From contig JNEN01001204.1 in the NCBI GenBank assembly GCA_000697355.1, forward strand, positions 21,629-85,628: 64,000 nucleotides of DNA, written 5' to 3'. Shown here piece by piece: positions 55,345 through 64,000 of the stretch (positions are counted from its first letter, which is position 1; every line of letters starts with the position of its first letter). The notes beneath the pieces are model-generated. The model was not told the origin of the DNA. It was given only the letters and a program-made list of their open reading frames with translations, and ran no database searches. Origin of the DNA: Syncephalastrum monosporum B8922. Taxonomy: Eukaryota; Mucoromycota; Mucoromycetes; Mucorales; Syncephalastraceae. The position numbers and the translations under genes were made by a program.

Positions 55345-56155
55345 TATGATTTTTCCCATGGATAACGTAAGATCTTTGCAACTGCAACGAAAGCGGTCCC
55401 AGGTACAGCAGAAGCTACAGCAGCGAGCTTAGCAGTTGCAACCGTATCTATCAGTGGGGAGATCCCGGAGCTTTTCCAGTGTAATGTAAATATGTAGTGG
55501 ATGATGTTGATCCTAATGTTCAAGCTTTCTTAGGACATCTGCATGGACTCGCCACCGGACATGGCTTCCTCCTTGGAGTTGCAGGCTCAAGCAAGCTCGC
55601 TTGACTCCATGCGCGTCGGCGGACCCAGCCTTTTGGATCCTGAAGTGGCATCCTTCCAGGTTCAGTGCTTGTCGATGCTCTCGGACCTTCAAGTCAAGTT
55701 CACGGAGATGCAAGGCAGCATCAAGAAACTTGAGGAGAAGGTTGATGCTCTGCAACGAGCTATGCCCCCTCGTAGAAGGTGTCTACGCCGATCCGGGCGA
55801 GCTCGCGTCGACAGGACCTTTCACGCATTTGCTCCATCCCGTGCGAGATTGTCCACACCTGAGGGCAAACGATCGCAATCAGCAGTTCTCCTGGGGCATG
55901 TTCCGTGTCGTCGTTGATCATGTCCTGAAAGAACAGGCTGATCTGTTCTCGGAGCGTGCGTACGAGATTGCCTGCGAGAACATCAAAGGCTCGGATATGA
56001 TCGCAGCCATCAAGAGCAAGATCTGCTGCGATCACGGCATCTCGCCTGACGCGTCCTGGGGCCATGTGCCCGTCCACGTACGCAGCGAGGCTCTGTTGCA
56101 GTTGGAAGAGGCCGCTTCTCCTTATCTCCCCCTCCGCGCGTGTAAAGTTTTCTGA
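55345..56155 (+). pseudogene. Second ORF of the transposon, unknown function, one frameshift
   Basis: A possible first exon (55345-55365, MIFPMDN) with donor GTAAGA joins at 55533 to DICMDSPPDMASSLELQAQA. A helical stretch with coiled-coil character follows (LSMLSDLQVKFTEMQGSIKK, LEEKVDALQRAM). At a run of five C near 55764 the frame changes, and the sensible protein continues in the next frame: LVEGVYADPGELASTGPFTH, PHLRANDRNQQFSWGMFRVV, CENIKGSDMIAAIKSKICCD, GHVPVHVRSEALLQLEE, ending CKVF. I do not recognise the family. The coiled-coil region suggests an oligomeric accessory or DNA-binding protein of the element, by analogy with TnpA of CACTA elements. That is a guess. Confidence 0.5.
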
Positions 56156-56420
56156 ATAAAGAAATTTAATTGCACAATAAAACGCTATCTACCATGGAGT
56201 GATCCAGTATTTTCTCAGAGAGATCCAGTAATCCGTACCACTTTGATATTGGAGAGATGAAGGACTTCCCCGGAGTGATCCAGTAATCCGCATCACATGG
56301 TGCTGGAGTAATCCAGTAGCCCAAAATTACTGATCTACTATATTTGCACCCCATTTGGAGTCATCCAGTACTTGGAGTCATCCAGTATTTCTCCGGAGTA
56401 AATCAGTATTTCGTTTCCTA

Positions 56421-58924
56421 CGGTGCACACTACGCTATCTCAAGAAACAACACCTTTTCTTACAGGAGGTAAGACTCTTGATAGAATGTGTTGACAGGAG
56501 ACAAGTCCTTGCTATCTAGCAACAACTTCAGTGACCAATCCATGTTCACGTGTAGTATACAGACAAATCATCATTACAAAGGCACCAAGCGTGTCCCCTT
56601 GGATAGAATACTTCGTTTTCTCCTCTTTTTCAGTTCCATTTTTTTCTTCTGAATCTCACGACTCGAATACACCCATGACTTCACCCGGTTCTAGGCGGCA
56701 CCTAAGCTTGCTCGACGGCAGTCTCCCAGACGGCGGTCAGCCAATTTGACGCGCGCGAAGGGATGCAGTCGTTCGCGCATGACGCGGCTGGAAATATAAT
56801 CCAAATCTTCCCGCACCGTAAAGAGAAGCCGTCCCCAACCGATAGTTTGTCTATCTAGCGCTTCCACGTGCATCGATGACTTTTACCGAGTCAAGAGATC
56901 TGCGTGGGCGTTCTGTACATTGACACAAAGTAGAGCACTGAAAGCAAAACCACGTTTCATTTAATAGAGAATAAAGAAAGAGAAGGATCGGTTCAGCAAT
57001 ACTCCCACATTCACAGGCACTTTGGACCAGATGAATGGGGGGAGATACGGTTCCAAAGTAGCCACGGGCGTTTATTCAGTAGCGTGGTTATGATGTTTGT
57101 GTCCTTTCCTCTTCTTTGCGTCTTTTCTTTTGCCTACTGGACAGGCACTGACTTTCAGCGTTCGGCATTATGAGAATTATGTAAGGAAGTTAAGGTGCTC
57201 TAGTTTGCAAAGGTACCTGTATCGGGGTGAAACAAATGAATGCAGAACAATGTCAAAGTGGTGCTTTGCATCTCCACTTTAACTTTACATGCGCACAGAC
57301 CTTTCCCCTTTCACTGTACCTTTCGAGCATGTTTTCTGTCTGTTATAACCACCCTCGCTGCCGTCCTCCTCCGAGAAGACATACTGGGTGCTGCGCCTTT
57401 TCTGCACGTGAGAACGTAGATGTAGCAACACATCATTGGCTGCAGGTGCTTTTTTTTTCACTGTCAGAACCCCTGTCATCCAGTATCATTAAAAACGATC
57501 ATTTTTTGACAAAGTCCTTTTCCCGTTCTTCGTCCCCACTTCCTCCGTCCCTCTGAGTATAAACCGCTGAAGGAGCATCCCGGGATTGCAGGCCCAGGCT
57601 CTGGGGAGCGCCGTGACTGAGTTCGTTCCTGCTGGACAGGTCCTTCCCAACACGGAAAACAAGAAGGGAAGCGAAGGGAAACGATGAGTGTCCATCTCCA
57701 CGCGATGTTTCCTGGGCAACGGACTACAACGGTGGTAACCACTGCAGTAGGACGGCAAAGAGACACTCTTTTTGTAAGTACGATTTTAACATCTTGTAGA
57801 GGGGGGGGGATGAGAAGAACTAGCAGTAGAGCGTGAGTTTTGTCAAGTTCAATAAAATACACTTTCAAACGCTTCTCATTTTATAACAACATGCGCTGCT
57901 TTGACCCTGCCACTGATGCAATCTGAGACACCTTTGATGTTCTTTGTTACAAGCCATCTTGTCTATATGCTCGCTCCCAAGCATTTACTATAGGCTTGGT
58001 AATCAAAGGTCCCTGGGTCGGGTTGTGTGCCTTCTGTACTTGCTGTTTCAGTTGACCCTGAGAATGGGATGAAATTATGGCAACGACGCAGACCCGCTCT
58101 CTTAACGAGCCATGATATCGAGCTATTCTTTGGCACACTGTTCAATTGATTGGCGATATTACTCCCATACGGAAGAGACGGAGGCAGTTATTTTAAGAAC
58201 GAGCCCATGGTCCCTCATTGGTTTGGTTGACAAATTACACGACGATGCTCTCATTTTTGCGGCGTTCTTTCCCAAAGATGCCAAGTTCTGTCTCCCTGTC
58301 ATAGGTGAAACCGCCCCATATTATCATAGGCGTCTGTGAGTCTTCAGTTGCCTAGCTTTGTCTCGTTCTTGGATGGCCAGACCCACATCCACCCTGGTTA
58401 TTTAACATCTTCAAAGCTTGCTTCGTTTAGCCCACAGAGCTTTTCAGCCCTCGAGCGACTGCCTCTTCTTGGCAATTCGAGAATGAATGTAATTATACAA
58501 GTCAAAACCAGAGGCGCGGGTAATTACGCGCACGTGGAGCACAACGATTCGTCACTTCTCGTTCTATTAGGAATGGCTCGTCGCGTCCAGCAAGCCTTTA
58601 AAAAAGAAAAGAGGAGAGAGAGAGAGAGAGGCAATGTCAGTTATATAAACCGACCTCTTTTGAAGAGAGAACCTTTTTGAAAGCAAACCACTGCAAGGAA
58701 GAAGAGACGTGCATTTGATTTGAGACACTGTTTGACTGCTTATACGGATTTATTCAGCACAGACTTAAAGCAGGAGCTGCATATGCGTAGTGTGCGCCAC
58801 AGAACAATGATCTGAAATGACTTTATTCGGTGAGGGCACACAAAAAATTGCAGCATAATTGTTCACGTGCGTGTTGGTTCGTTTTGTTCTTGTGTGCCCC
58901 CACGAATGTGTTGGATTCCCTCCC
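56421..58924. other. Gene-poor gap right of the transposon
   Basis: About 2.5 kb. Short open frames (up to 130 codons on the minus strand at 57476-57868, 114 on the plus strand at 58336-58680) show no family motifs and overlap low-complexity runs such as the AG repeat at 58612-58632. No supported gene. Confidence 0.5.
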
Positions 58925-59677
58925 ATGACTCGTATACATTCCTCATTAGCCAGCATCACGCTGGTTTTGCTGACTAGCAGCTTCACAGCAGCCCAGCAGC
59001 AACAAGAACCTTATGAAGATACCAGCACGGAAACACCTACACCCCTGGCAGTGTCCATCCTCGTCTCAAGCGGATCCATGGCACTGACCTTCTTTCGCTT
59101 TCTCCTTTCGATGCTGTGGAGCGGCGTCGTCCTCGCCTTCTCTCCTTTCGTGTGGACGTTCAGTCTGCTCTGGGACACCCTGATCGCCAAACCATTCGAC
59201 CTGTTTCTGCACATTGCGCGTGTCCTGTACCCGGTCGCCCTCTTCTCGCTTGCAGCAGTCGGCTGCGGTCTGGTGATTGGCGGCATGGCCGGGTTTGCCG
59301 CCGAAGCGTTCTCGTCCATCTGTATCACAGCCACGTGGGGTGCCGAAGCCGAGAAGAAGTCGCGTCTGGCCTCGCAAGCGCCGCCTTCCGACCATTTGCT
59401 CGAGCAGTCCGAGCCCGTCTACGTGGACGATGACTACGAAGAGGAGGGAGTCTATGGAGAGGATTATTTGGAGGAGAAGTCGTCCTGGCAGACTGCTGTA
59501 CGAAGCAGCATCAAAGGCAAGGAGCCGTTGCGCCGTGGATGGGTCGACTCACCTGCCGAGTCGAGCGGGAGGACATCCGTCAGCAGCGGCCTTCTACCCG
59601 ACCGACAAGACGAGTGGGACTGGGCTGAGGATGACGAAGAAGACACCTTTCCACGGCTGCGTCGAGGCGTGCGATGA
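58925..59677 (+). CDS. Membrane protein with hairpin-like helices, possibly Ldb16-type lipid droplet factor
   Basis: Single exon, 250 residues. MTRIHSSLASITLVLLTSSF is a signal-like first helix followed by Ala-Ala-Gln-Gln-Gln. Hydrophobic segments follow: SILVSSGSMALTFFRFLLSM, LWSGVVLAFSPFVWTFSLLW, IAKPFDLFLHIARVLYPVAL and AAVGCGLVIGGMAGFAAEAF. The C-terminal 110 residues are acidic and disordered (VDDDYEEEGVYGEDYLEE, EWDWAEDDEEDTFPRL). The arrangement around K-P-F-D-L-F...L-Y-P-V and the Gly-rich last helix resembles fungal Ldb16, the seipin partner at ER-lipid droplet contacts, as I recall it. I hold that identification loosely. The start is the first ATG in frame. Confidence 0.6.
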   Translation: MTRIHSSLASITLVLLTSSFTAAQQQQEPYEDTSTETPTPLAVSILVSSGSMALTFFRFLLSMLWSGVVLAFSPFVWTFSLLWDTLIAKPFDLFLHIARVLYPVALFSLAAVGCGLVIGGMAGFAAEAFSSICITATWGAEAEKKSRLASQAPPSDHLLEQSEPVYVDDDYEEEGVYGEDYLEEKSSWQTAVRSSIKGKEPLRRGWVDSPAESSGRTSVSSGLLPDRQDEWDWAEDDEEDTFPRLRRGVR

Positions 59678-59934
59678 GAAGACAACAACAACAACGACAG
59701 TGACGGTAACAGCAAGAGCAAGAGCCTTCGCAAGAGCGAAAATGCAATCAAGGTGGTCTGTGTGTGTGTATGTATGTGTGTATACATGCATTCAAGGAAA
59801 TTTTCGGTAAATGTTTGTTGTTCTTCTCCAAAGAAGGCAAGCTCCAAAATAATAAAAATAATTCAAGGAACAAGACAACACCACTCCCCCACTTTCTCTC
59901 TCTACTCTTCTTATTTTCATTCCTCTATCTACTC

Positions 59935-62900
59935 ATGGCAAAGTCGTATACCCTTGAGCCTGCTGGGATGGGCCATCGTAGGACACCCTCACACGAGCGC
60001 ATACCCTCACCGGCTTGGATCCCACCCGAGAGCAACAGCCACGGCACCGTGCGCCCTAGCAGCGTCGCCATGTCCTACACCCGGCGGCAGCCCCCATCGG
60101 AAGAAGGCAGCGACCAGTACAAGCTCTCACGACGGCCTGTACCGGGTAAATCCGTTGCAGCGCTCCAGCAGCGCTGGATGGGACAAGAGGGCCTGAGCCC
60201 GTCAGGTTCGATTCGCAGCAACGCATCGTCTTCCAATTCCTCGGCGGTGGTCGTCCCCCGCATGCGGTCCCCTCAGCCGGCCATGATGGTCATGCATCCC
60301 GACGAAGATAGTGAGGAGGATGACGATGAAGAAGAAGTCATGGAGGTCCAGGACGAAGCCGAGCAAGACCGTTATGCGTCCTCGATGATTCGCGTCCAGC
60401 AAGGTCCGGTACCGCCACCGCGGCACGTTGTGAACACGGCTTCCACACAAGAGTTCAGAGTAAGTCCAATGAAGGAGAGGGCGTTGTATGTGTGGTTTCT
60501 CACCCCTTCGTAATAGGTGGCAAAAGAAGGTTGGATGTATCGCAAGAACAGCCTGATGGTATGTAGGAAGGATCTGCCTTATACTTTTGCTCATACATTT
60601 TTCAGCAATGGAAACTGGTTTACGCCGTTGCGAAGCATGGAAACTCCATCAAGCCCGGTGCCCTCTATCTATACAAGGATGAAAAGGTAGATACTATAAT
60701 CTTACTTTCGACATAGTCACTTATGTCTCAAGTACCGGGTTTAGTTTTCCAATCATATCCAGACCTATGACATGAGCCAGGTCGTAGAGGTTGAACCACG
60801 CGCGCAAGAATACAAGGCCGGCATCAAGTGGGAATTCCGCGTCCTCGTCAAACGTGAAGACGTCCTACTGGCAACAGACGACATCCAAGCGCGCAAGGAA
60901 TGGATCGATGCCCTTTCTTCCATTATGGGTAAAGTCTCCATGGCGACCCACAGTGAGCTGCAGACGCGCGTGGCAAGCACAGACCATGCGAACCGGGAGC
61001 TGCAGAACAAGGTGGAGGCACTCCAGGCCGAGAACGCCAAGCTGCGCGACCAGATGATGTACATGGCCGACGAGGCAGCACACAAGGACAATGAACAGCT
61101 GGAACAGCAAAAGGCGCTCACGGCTGACTTTGACCAAGTCCAGCAAGCGCTCGAAATGCGGTGCGACCAAATGGAACACGAGCTCGCCATGTGGCAGGAC
61201 AAGGCACACGCGTTGGAGGAGCTCCAGAAGGAGGACCAGGTCCGAATTCAGGGTTTCAAGGCCGAGATCGCGCATTGGCGTGCGCGCGTGGACGAGCTCG
61301 AGAGGAAGCAGAAGCCAAAGGAGGAACACCTGTATCGTCATGGCAAGAAAGTCGACCCTCGCAAGAAACGCTTGGCACGGACACCCTCCACCCGAAGCAG
61401 TCGATCGCGCCGTCTGCGGGACGAGGAGGACAGCTTTGACAGCGACGATGACGATTTTAGCAGCATCAGCACGCCGCCTTCGGAGGAAGACACCGTGCTT
61501 GTGCGCAACACAATGCTGGACGTCAAGTACAACCTGCAGTCGCTCCACGAGCAAATGCAAAAACCCGTCGTGGGTGATCCTGTGGTGCAAGGCCATGTTG
61601 TGGATATCAAATCCGGGGTGGAAAAGGTACAAGAGGCCCTGGATGCGGCACGCAAAGAGCTAGGCGCGCTTTTGGAAAGCAAGAATGCAGAGGTGATGCG
61701 CGAGCTCGTGGGCGACGCCGACGACAGTACGGATGCGAAGCTGACCTTGGCGAGCAAGCTCGACGGCATGGCCCAGGCTATGGAACTGCTGCAGACATCG
61801 CAAGCGCAGCTGCTGGAGCGATACCTCGAAGCAGCGGAGAAGAAGCAGTCGGAGGAGGCTGAAGCCGAGAATGCACGCATTGCAACGATACAGGCGATGT
61901 TGGAGGAATGGCAGGAGGGCAGGCAAGAAGCCCTCCTTGCCGCGCTGCAAGACACGCGTGCCAAGGAAAGTGAAGATACGCCCGGCCTATCGGCCGTGTT
62001 GGCGGCAGTGGAGGATCTCAGGGAGGCGCAGACACAAAGCAAGGAAGACTACGACCATAGCTTGAAGGTGCTGGGGCAGCTTCTGCAGCATGTCCTGACG
62101 CAAGTGGAGGCGAACGCGGTGCCAGAACTGGCGGAGCAAATGGAGATGCTATCGCAGCGCTTTTCGGAAGCGATGGAGCAACGCCGCAAGGCGGGTGGTG
62201 TCGAAGACGCCGAAGAAGCCGAAGACAAACAAGAGATGCGCTCGCTGATGGTGGGCACCCGAAGTTTTATCGAGCGCACGCTGCGCGTATTGGACCGGTA
62301 CGACAACGATGGGGTCGAGGACACGGTGCGCCGCGCGGTCAAAAGCGCCTTCAATAGCCATGCAGAGCTGTTCGACCCGAAAAAGGACGACAAGGAAAAC
62401 GAAGAAAAGCTGCGGCGGTACGAAGAGAATGCGCGCGGCTATATTGACAAATCCATGACGGGCATGCGCGACCACCTCGAAGAGTACACGGGCGTCATGT
62501 ACAAGATGATTGAAGAGCTTATCCTGCGCGCGGTGGATCACCTAGACCAAAGCAACCAAACCCAAAACAACAAGCTGCGCGAGCAAGAGCAAGATCTGGA
62601 TGATCTGCGGCGGGCTGTCAAAGAAGTTGAACGCGAGCTGAGCGACAAGCGTATCGAGCTTCGGTCTGTGCAGACCGAGTACGATAATGTAATGCAGGCA
62701 ATGGAACGCGCGCAGCGAGAAAAGACTACCGCCCTTTCACGCGACCTGGAGCCCCTCATGGAACAGATCATGCGTCTGAAGCGGCTCGTGGAAGAGCCAG
62801 TGAATAACAGCGCTGGTGATGAGCGCTACAGTAGCAGTTTTCGACGGCCTTCAAATACCCTTGTGGATACCCGGCCCCAGCTGACCGGAGGTCGGGAGCG

Positions 62901-62952
62901 ACCGCGAGCAACGTCGCCTCTGCCTGGTGGTGGATTCCTTGGTCGAAAGTAA
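59935..62952 (+). CDS. PH-domain protein with long coiled-coil C-terminus
   Basis: Four exons (59935-60459, 60517-60558, 60606-60686, 60763-62952) give 945 residues. Residues 1-175 are Ser/Pro-rich and disordered with an acidic patch (EDSEEDDDEEEVMEVQDE). Residues about 176-290 form a PH domain built from three exons: VAKEGWMYRKNSLMQWKLVY, KPGALYLYKDEKTYDMSQVV, WEFRVLVKREDVLLATDD, ARKEWIDALSSIMGK. A coiled coil follows (RELQNKVEALQAENAKLRDQ onward), then a basic/Ser linker with KKRLARTPSTRSSRSRRLRD and an Asp-rich patch, and extended helices to residue 900 (e.g. DLDDLRRAVKEVERELSDKR). The end is PRATSPLPGGGFLGRK. The PH domain suggests membrane or phosphoinositide binding and the rod a scaffold, perhaps cortical. 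I do not recognise an orthologue. Confidence 0.85.
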
Positions 62953-64000
62953 ACATGTATAGCATCCATTATATACCATCTTATTATATAAAAATATGAC
63001 ATAAACTCTCATTTCTATTGTATCGCTTTTCTCAAACTATTTTGAAAGTATCCTTGTAGTGCAGATCATTTCAATTCATAAATACTGTCCAAAATATCTC
63101 ACTGCACATCTACTTTTCTATTTGCATAGCTACTTCTGTGAAATATAAAAAGCGAATTTGGCAACGCAATGTGTATCTACTGCTGGCGTTTAGAGTGCAG
63201 GATCTTTGCTTCATACCAGTTTAATAGAGTAAGGGGATAATGGAAATAATTTTGGCTAATGTACGACAGCCGCCTTCTTGCTGCTTTATAATGAATGACA
63301 CCGTTCAATAATATATCGTACATGTTCTACATCATACTTCATAGAGACCCACGGCACCATTAAGACGTGGTGATAAATGCTTGCTGGCAAATATCTCATG
63401 GTTGTATAACTGGGTAAAGAATGACTTTACTGCTCAAAGGCAACGCGATGACAGATGCAAAAGCCTTAAAATGAATGAAGTTTGCTCTCATTCCTTCAAA
63501 TCGACCGCAGACGCTTATTGCAGATTCTCAAGCATAGCAGTCTTCCCAATCCAACCCGACTTGCCACTATGTAAGATAGGTGTGACGTACACACCACAAA
63601 CATTTTATAAACGGTGTCAAGATGCAAAATAGATGATGATATAAAGTGGGTGGCATATTTATTTGTAAGGGGAGCTCTAGGCGATGCTACCGGGGTGAAC
63701 CACGTATGTCTACTGGATAGTGCATCTATAAATGGCTTGCTCTTTTCTTTTCTTTTATCCTTGGGGCTTGTGCTGCGTAGGTTTCCGTTGATAGTGGATG
63801 CTTGTGGAAGCAGATCGAGTAGAGTTTTGCTTTGGATATGCCCACTGGTTCGTAGGGCAACAGATCTTTGTAGAAAGGGACTTTTGTGTATGTGTCCGTC
63901 TACCTTGTCCGGTGACCTAAACAAGGCATTGAGCAAAGATGGATTTAGTACATGGCTATGATCACCACCTGTCATTTCTGCTTACCATGTAGTGTCTGGG
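62953..64000. other. Right-end region without an assigned gene
   Basis: AT-rich. On the minus strand 63975-63496 is open for 159 codons (MTGGDHSHVLNPSLLNAL ... SKTLLDLLPQASTINGNL ... DKRKEKSKPFIDALS), the longest open frame here, and a plus-strand frame of 115 codons overlaps it. I recognise neither. The minus frame could be the first exon of a gene or a repeat fragment, but codon use is not that of the neighbouring genes. Confidence 0.35.

Larger units (their letters stand above)
52082..56410 (+). mobile_element. Tnp2-type DNA transposon with terminal inverted and subterminal repeats (decayed)
   Basis: The left end at 52082 reads ttctgatttactccgg; the right end (56393-56408) reads ccggagtaaatcagta, its reverse complement at 15 of 16 positions. 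The inverted repeat continues for some 35 bases with mismatches. Inside the right end the 14-mer GGAGTNATCCAGTA recurs at 56196, 56272, 56305, 56357 and 56374, plus the terminal variant at 56395. The left end carries the inverse motif (tactggattact at 52128-52139, gatcactcc at 52108). Such iterated subterminal motifs are typical transposase-binding sites in CACTA/hAT-like elements. A Tnp2-like transposase and a second ORF lie inside, both on the plus strand and both frameshifted. I could not identify a clear target-site duplication. Confidence 0.75.

Noticed and set aside
57476..57868. 130-codon minus-strand frame
   Set aside because: No family motif, mixed composition, overlaps a G-run; probably chance in an intergenic region.
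58605..58640. AG-rich run read as a possible regulatory array
   Set aside because: A simple (AG)n tract of under 40 bases; nothing indicates function.
1..64000. tRNA, rRNA, CRISPR array or prophage
   Set aside because: No B-box-like GGTTCGAATCC with matching acceptor stems, no rRNA blocks and no spaced direct repeats were found by eye. The organism is clearly eukaryotic.

Overview
This is a 64 kb piece of nuclear genome from a filamentous fungus, most likely an early-diverging one of the Mucoromycota (Mucorales-like). The reasons are: genes split by many short introns (about 50-130 nt, GT-AG with a few GC-AG); several families typical of that lineage, including a WASP with an intact CRIB/GBD, a METTL16-type U6 methyltransferase, a CCDC97-like protein and F-box proteins with a CxxC...CxxC knuckle; and relics of Tnp2-type and IS630/Tc1-type transposases. 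I cannot name the species. No rRNA, tRNA, CRISPR or bacterial operon signal was seen.

Layout. (1) 1-14.5 kb, gene-rich: a hexose-type MFS transporter running off the left edge, a Sel1-repeat protein with a C-terminal CaaX box (Chs4/Skt5-like), mitoferrin, a small coiled-coil protein, an ALDH7/antiquitin aldehyde dehydrogenase, a 2.5 kb gene-poor gap, TIM44, and WASP/Las17. (2) 14.5-32.8 kb, a repeat-rich island: a frameshifted relic with a PD-(D/E)XK-like motif, a decayed DDE transposase C-terminus, and three diverged copies of an F-box gene segment of 1.5-2 kb (orientations -, +, -). Two housekeeping genes sit inside the island, an Mnn9-type mannosyltransferase and eIF4B. (3) 32.8-51.7 kb, very compact: beta-tubulin, TRAPPC12, METTL16, RIT1, a quinone oxidoreductase, an HSF-type transcription factor, a CCDC97-like protein, TVP18, a very short tropomyosin, an ornithine-type mitochondrial carrier, SRP14 and RPL3. 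(4) 52.1-56.4 kb: one apparently complete but decayed DNA transposon with terminal inverted repeats, iterated subterminal 14-mers, a Tnp2-like transposase and a second frameshifted ORF. (5) 56.4-64 kb: a gene-poor stretch, a membrane protein possibly of the Ldb16 type, a 945-residue PH/coiled-coil protein, and an unassigned end.

Most genes are housekeeping genes with no operon logic. Mitochondrial import and transport (mitoferrin, TIM44, ORT1-like, ALDH7), actin (WASP, tropomyosin), secretion (TRAPPC12, TVP18, SRP14, Mnn9) and RNA or translation (eIF4B, METTL16, RIT1, RPL3) are all represented. The most notable observations are a beta-tubulin that naturally carries Tyr167 and Ala198 (positions linked to benzimidazole insensitivity), the 4.3 kb Tnp2 element with its repeated GGAGTNATCCAGTA motif, the F-box triplication in which two of three copies have lost frame across the first intron, and a 123-residue tropomyosin. 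Exon boundaries were placed by hand from splice signals, reading frame and family similarity recalled from memory; no database search was run.
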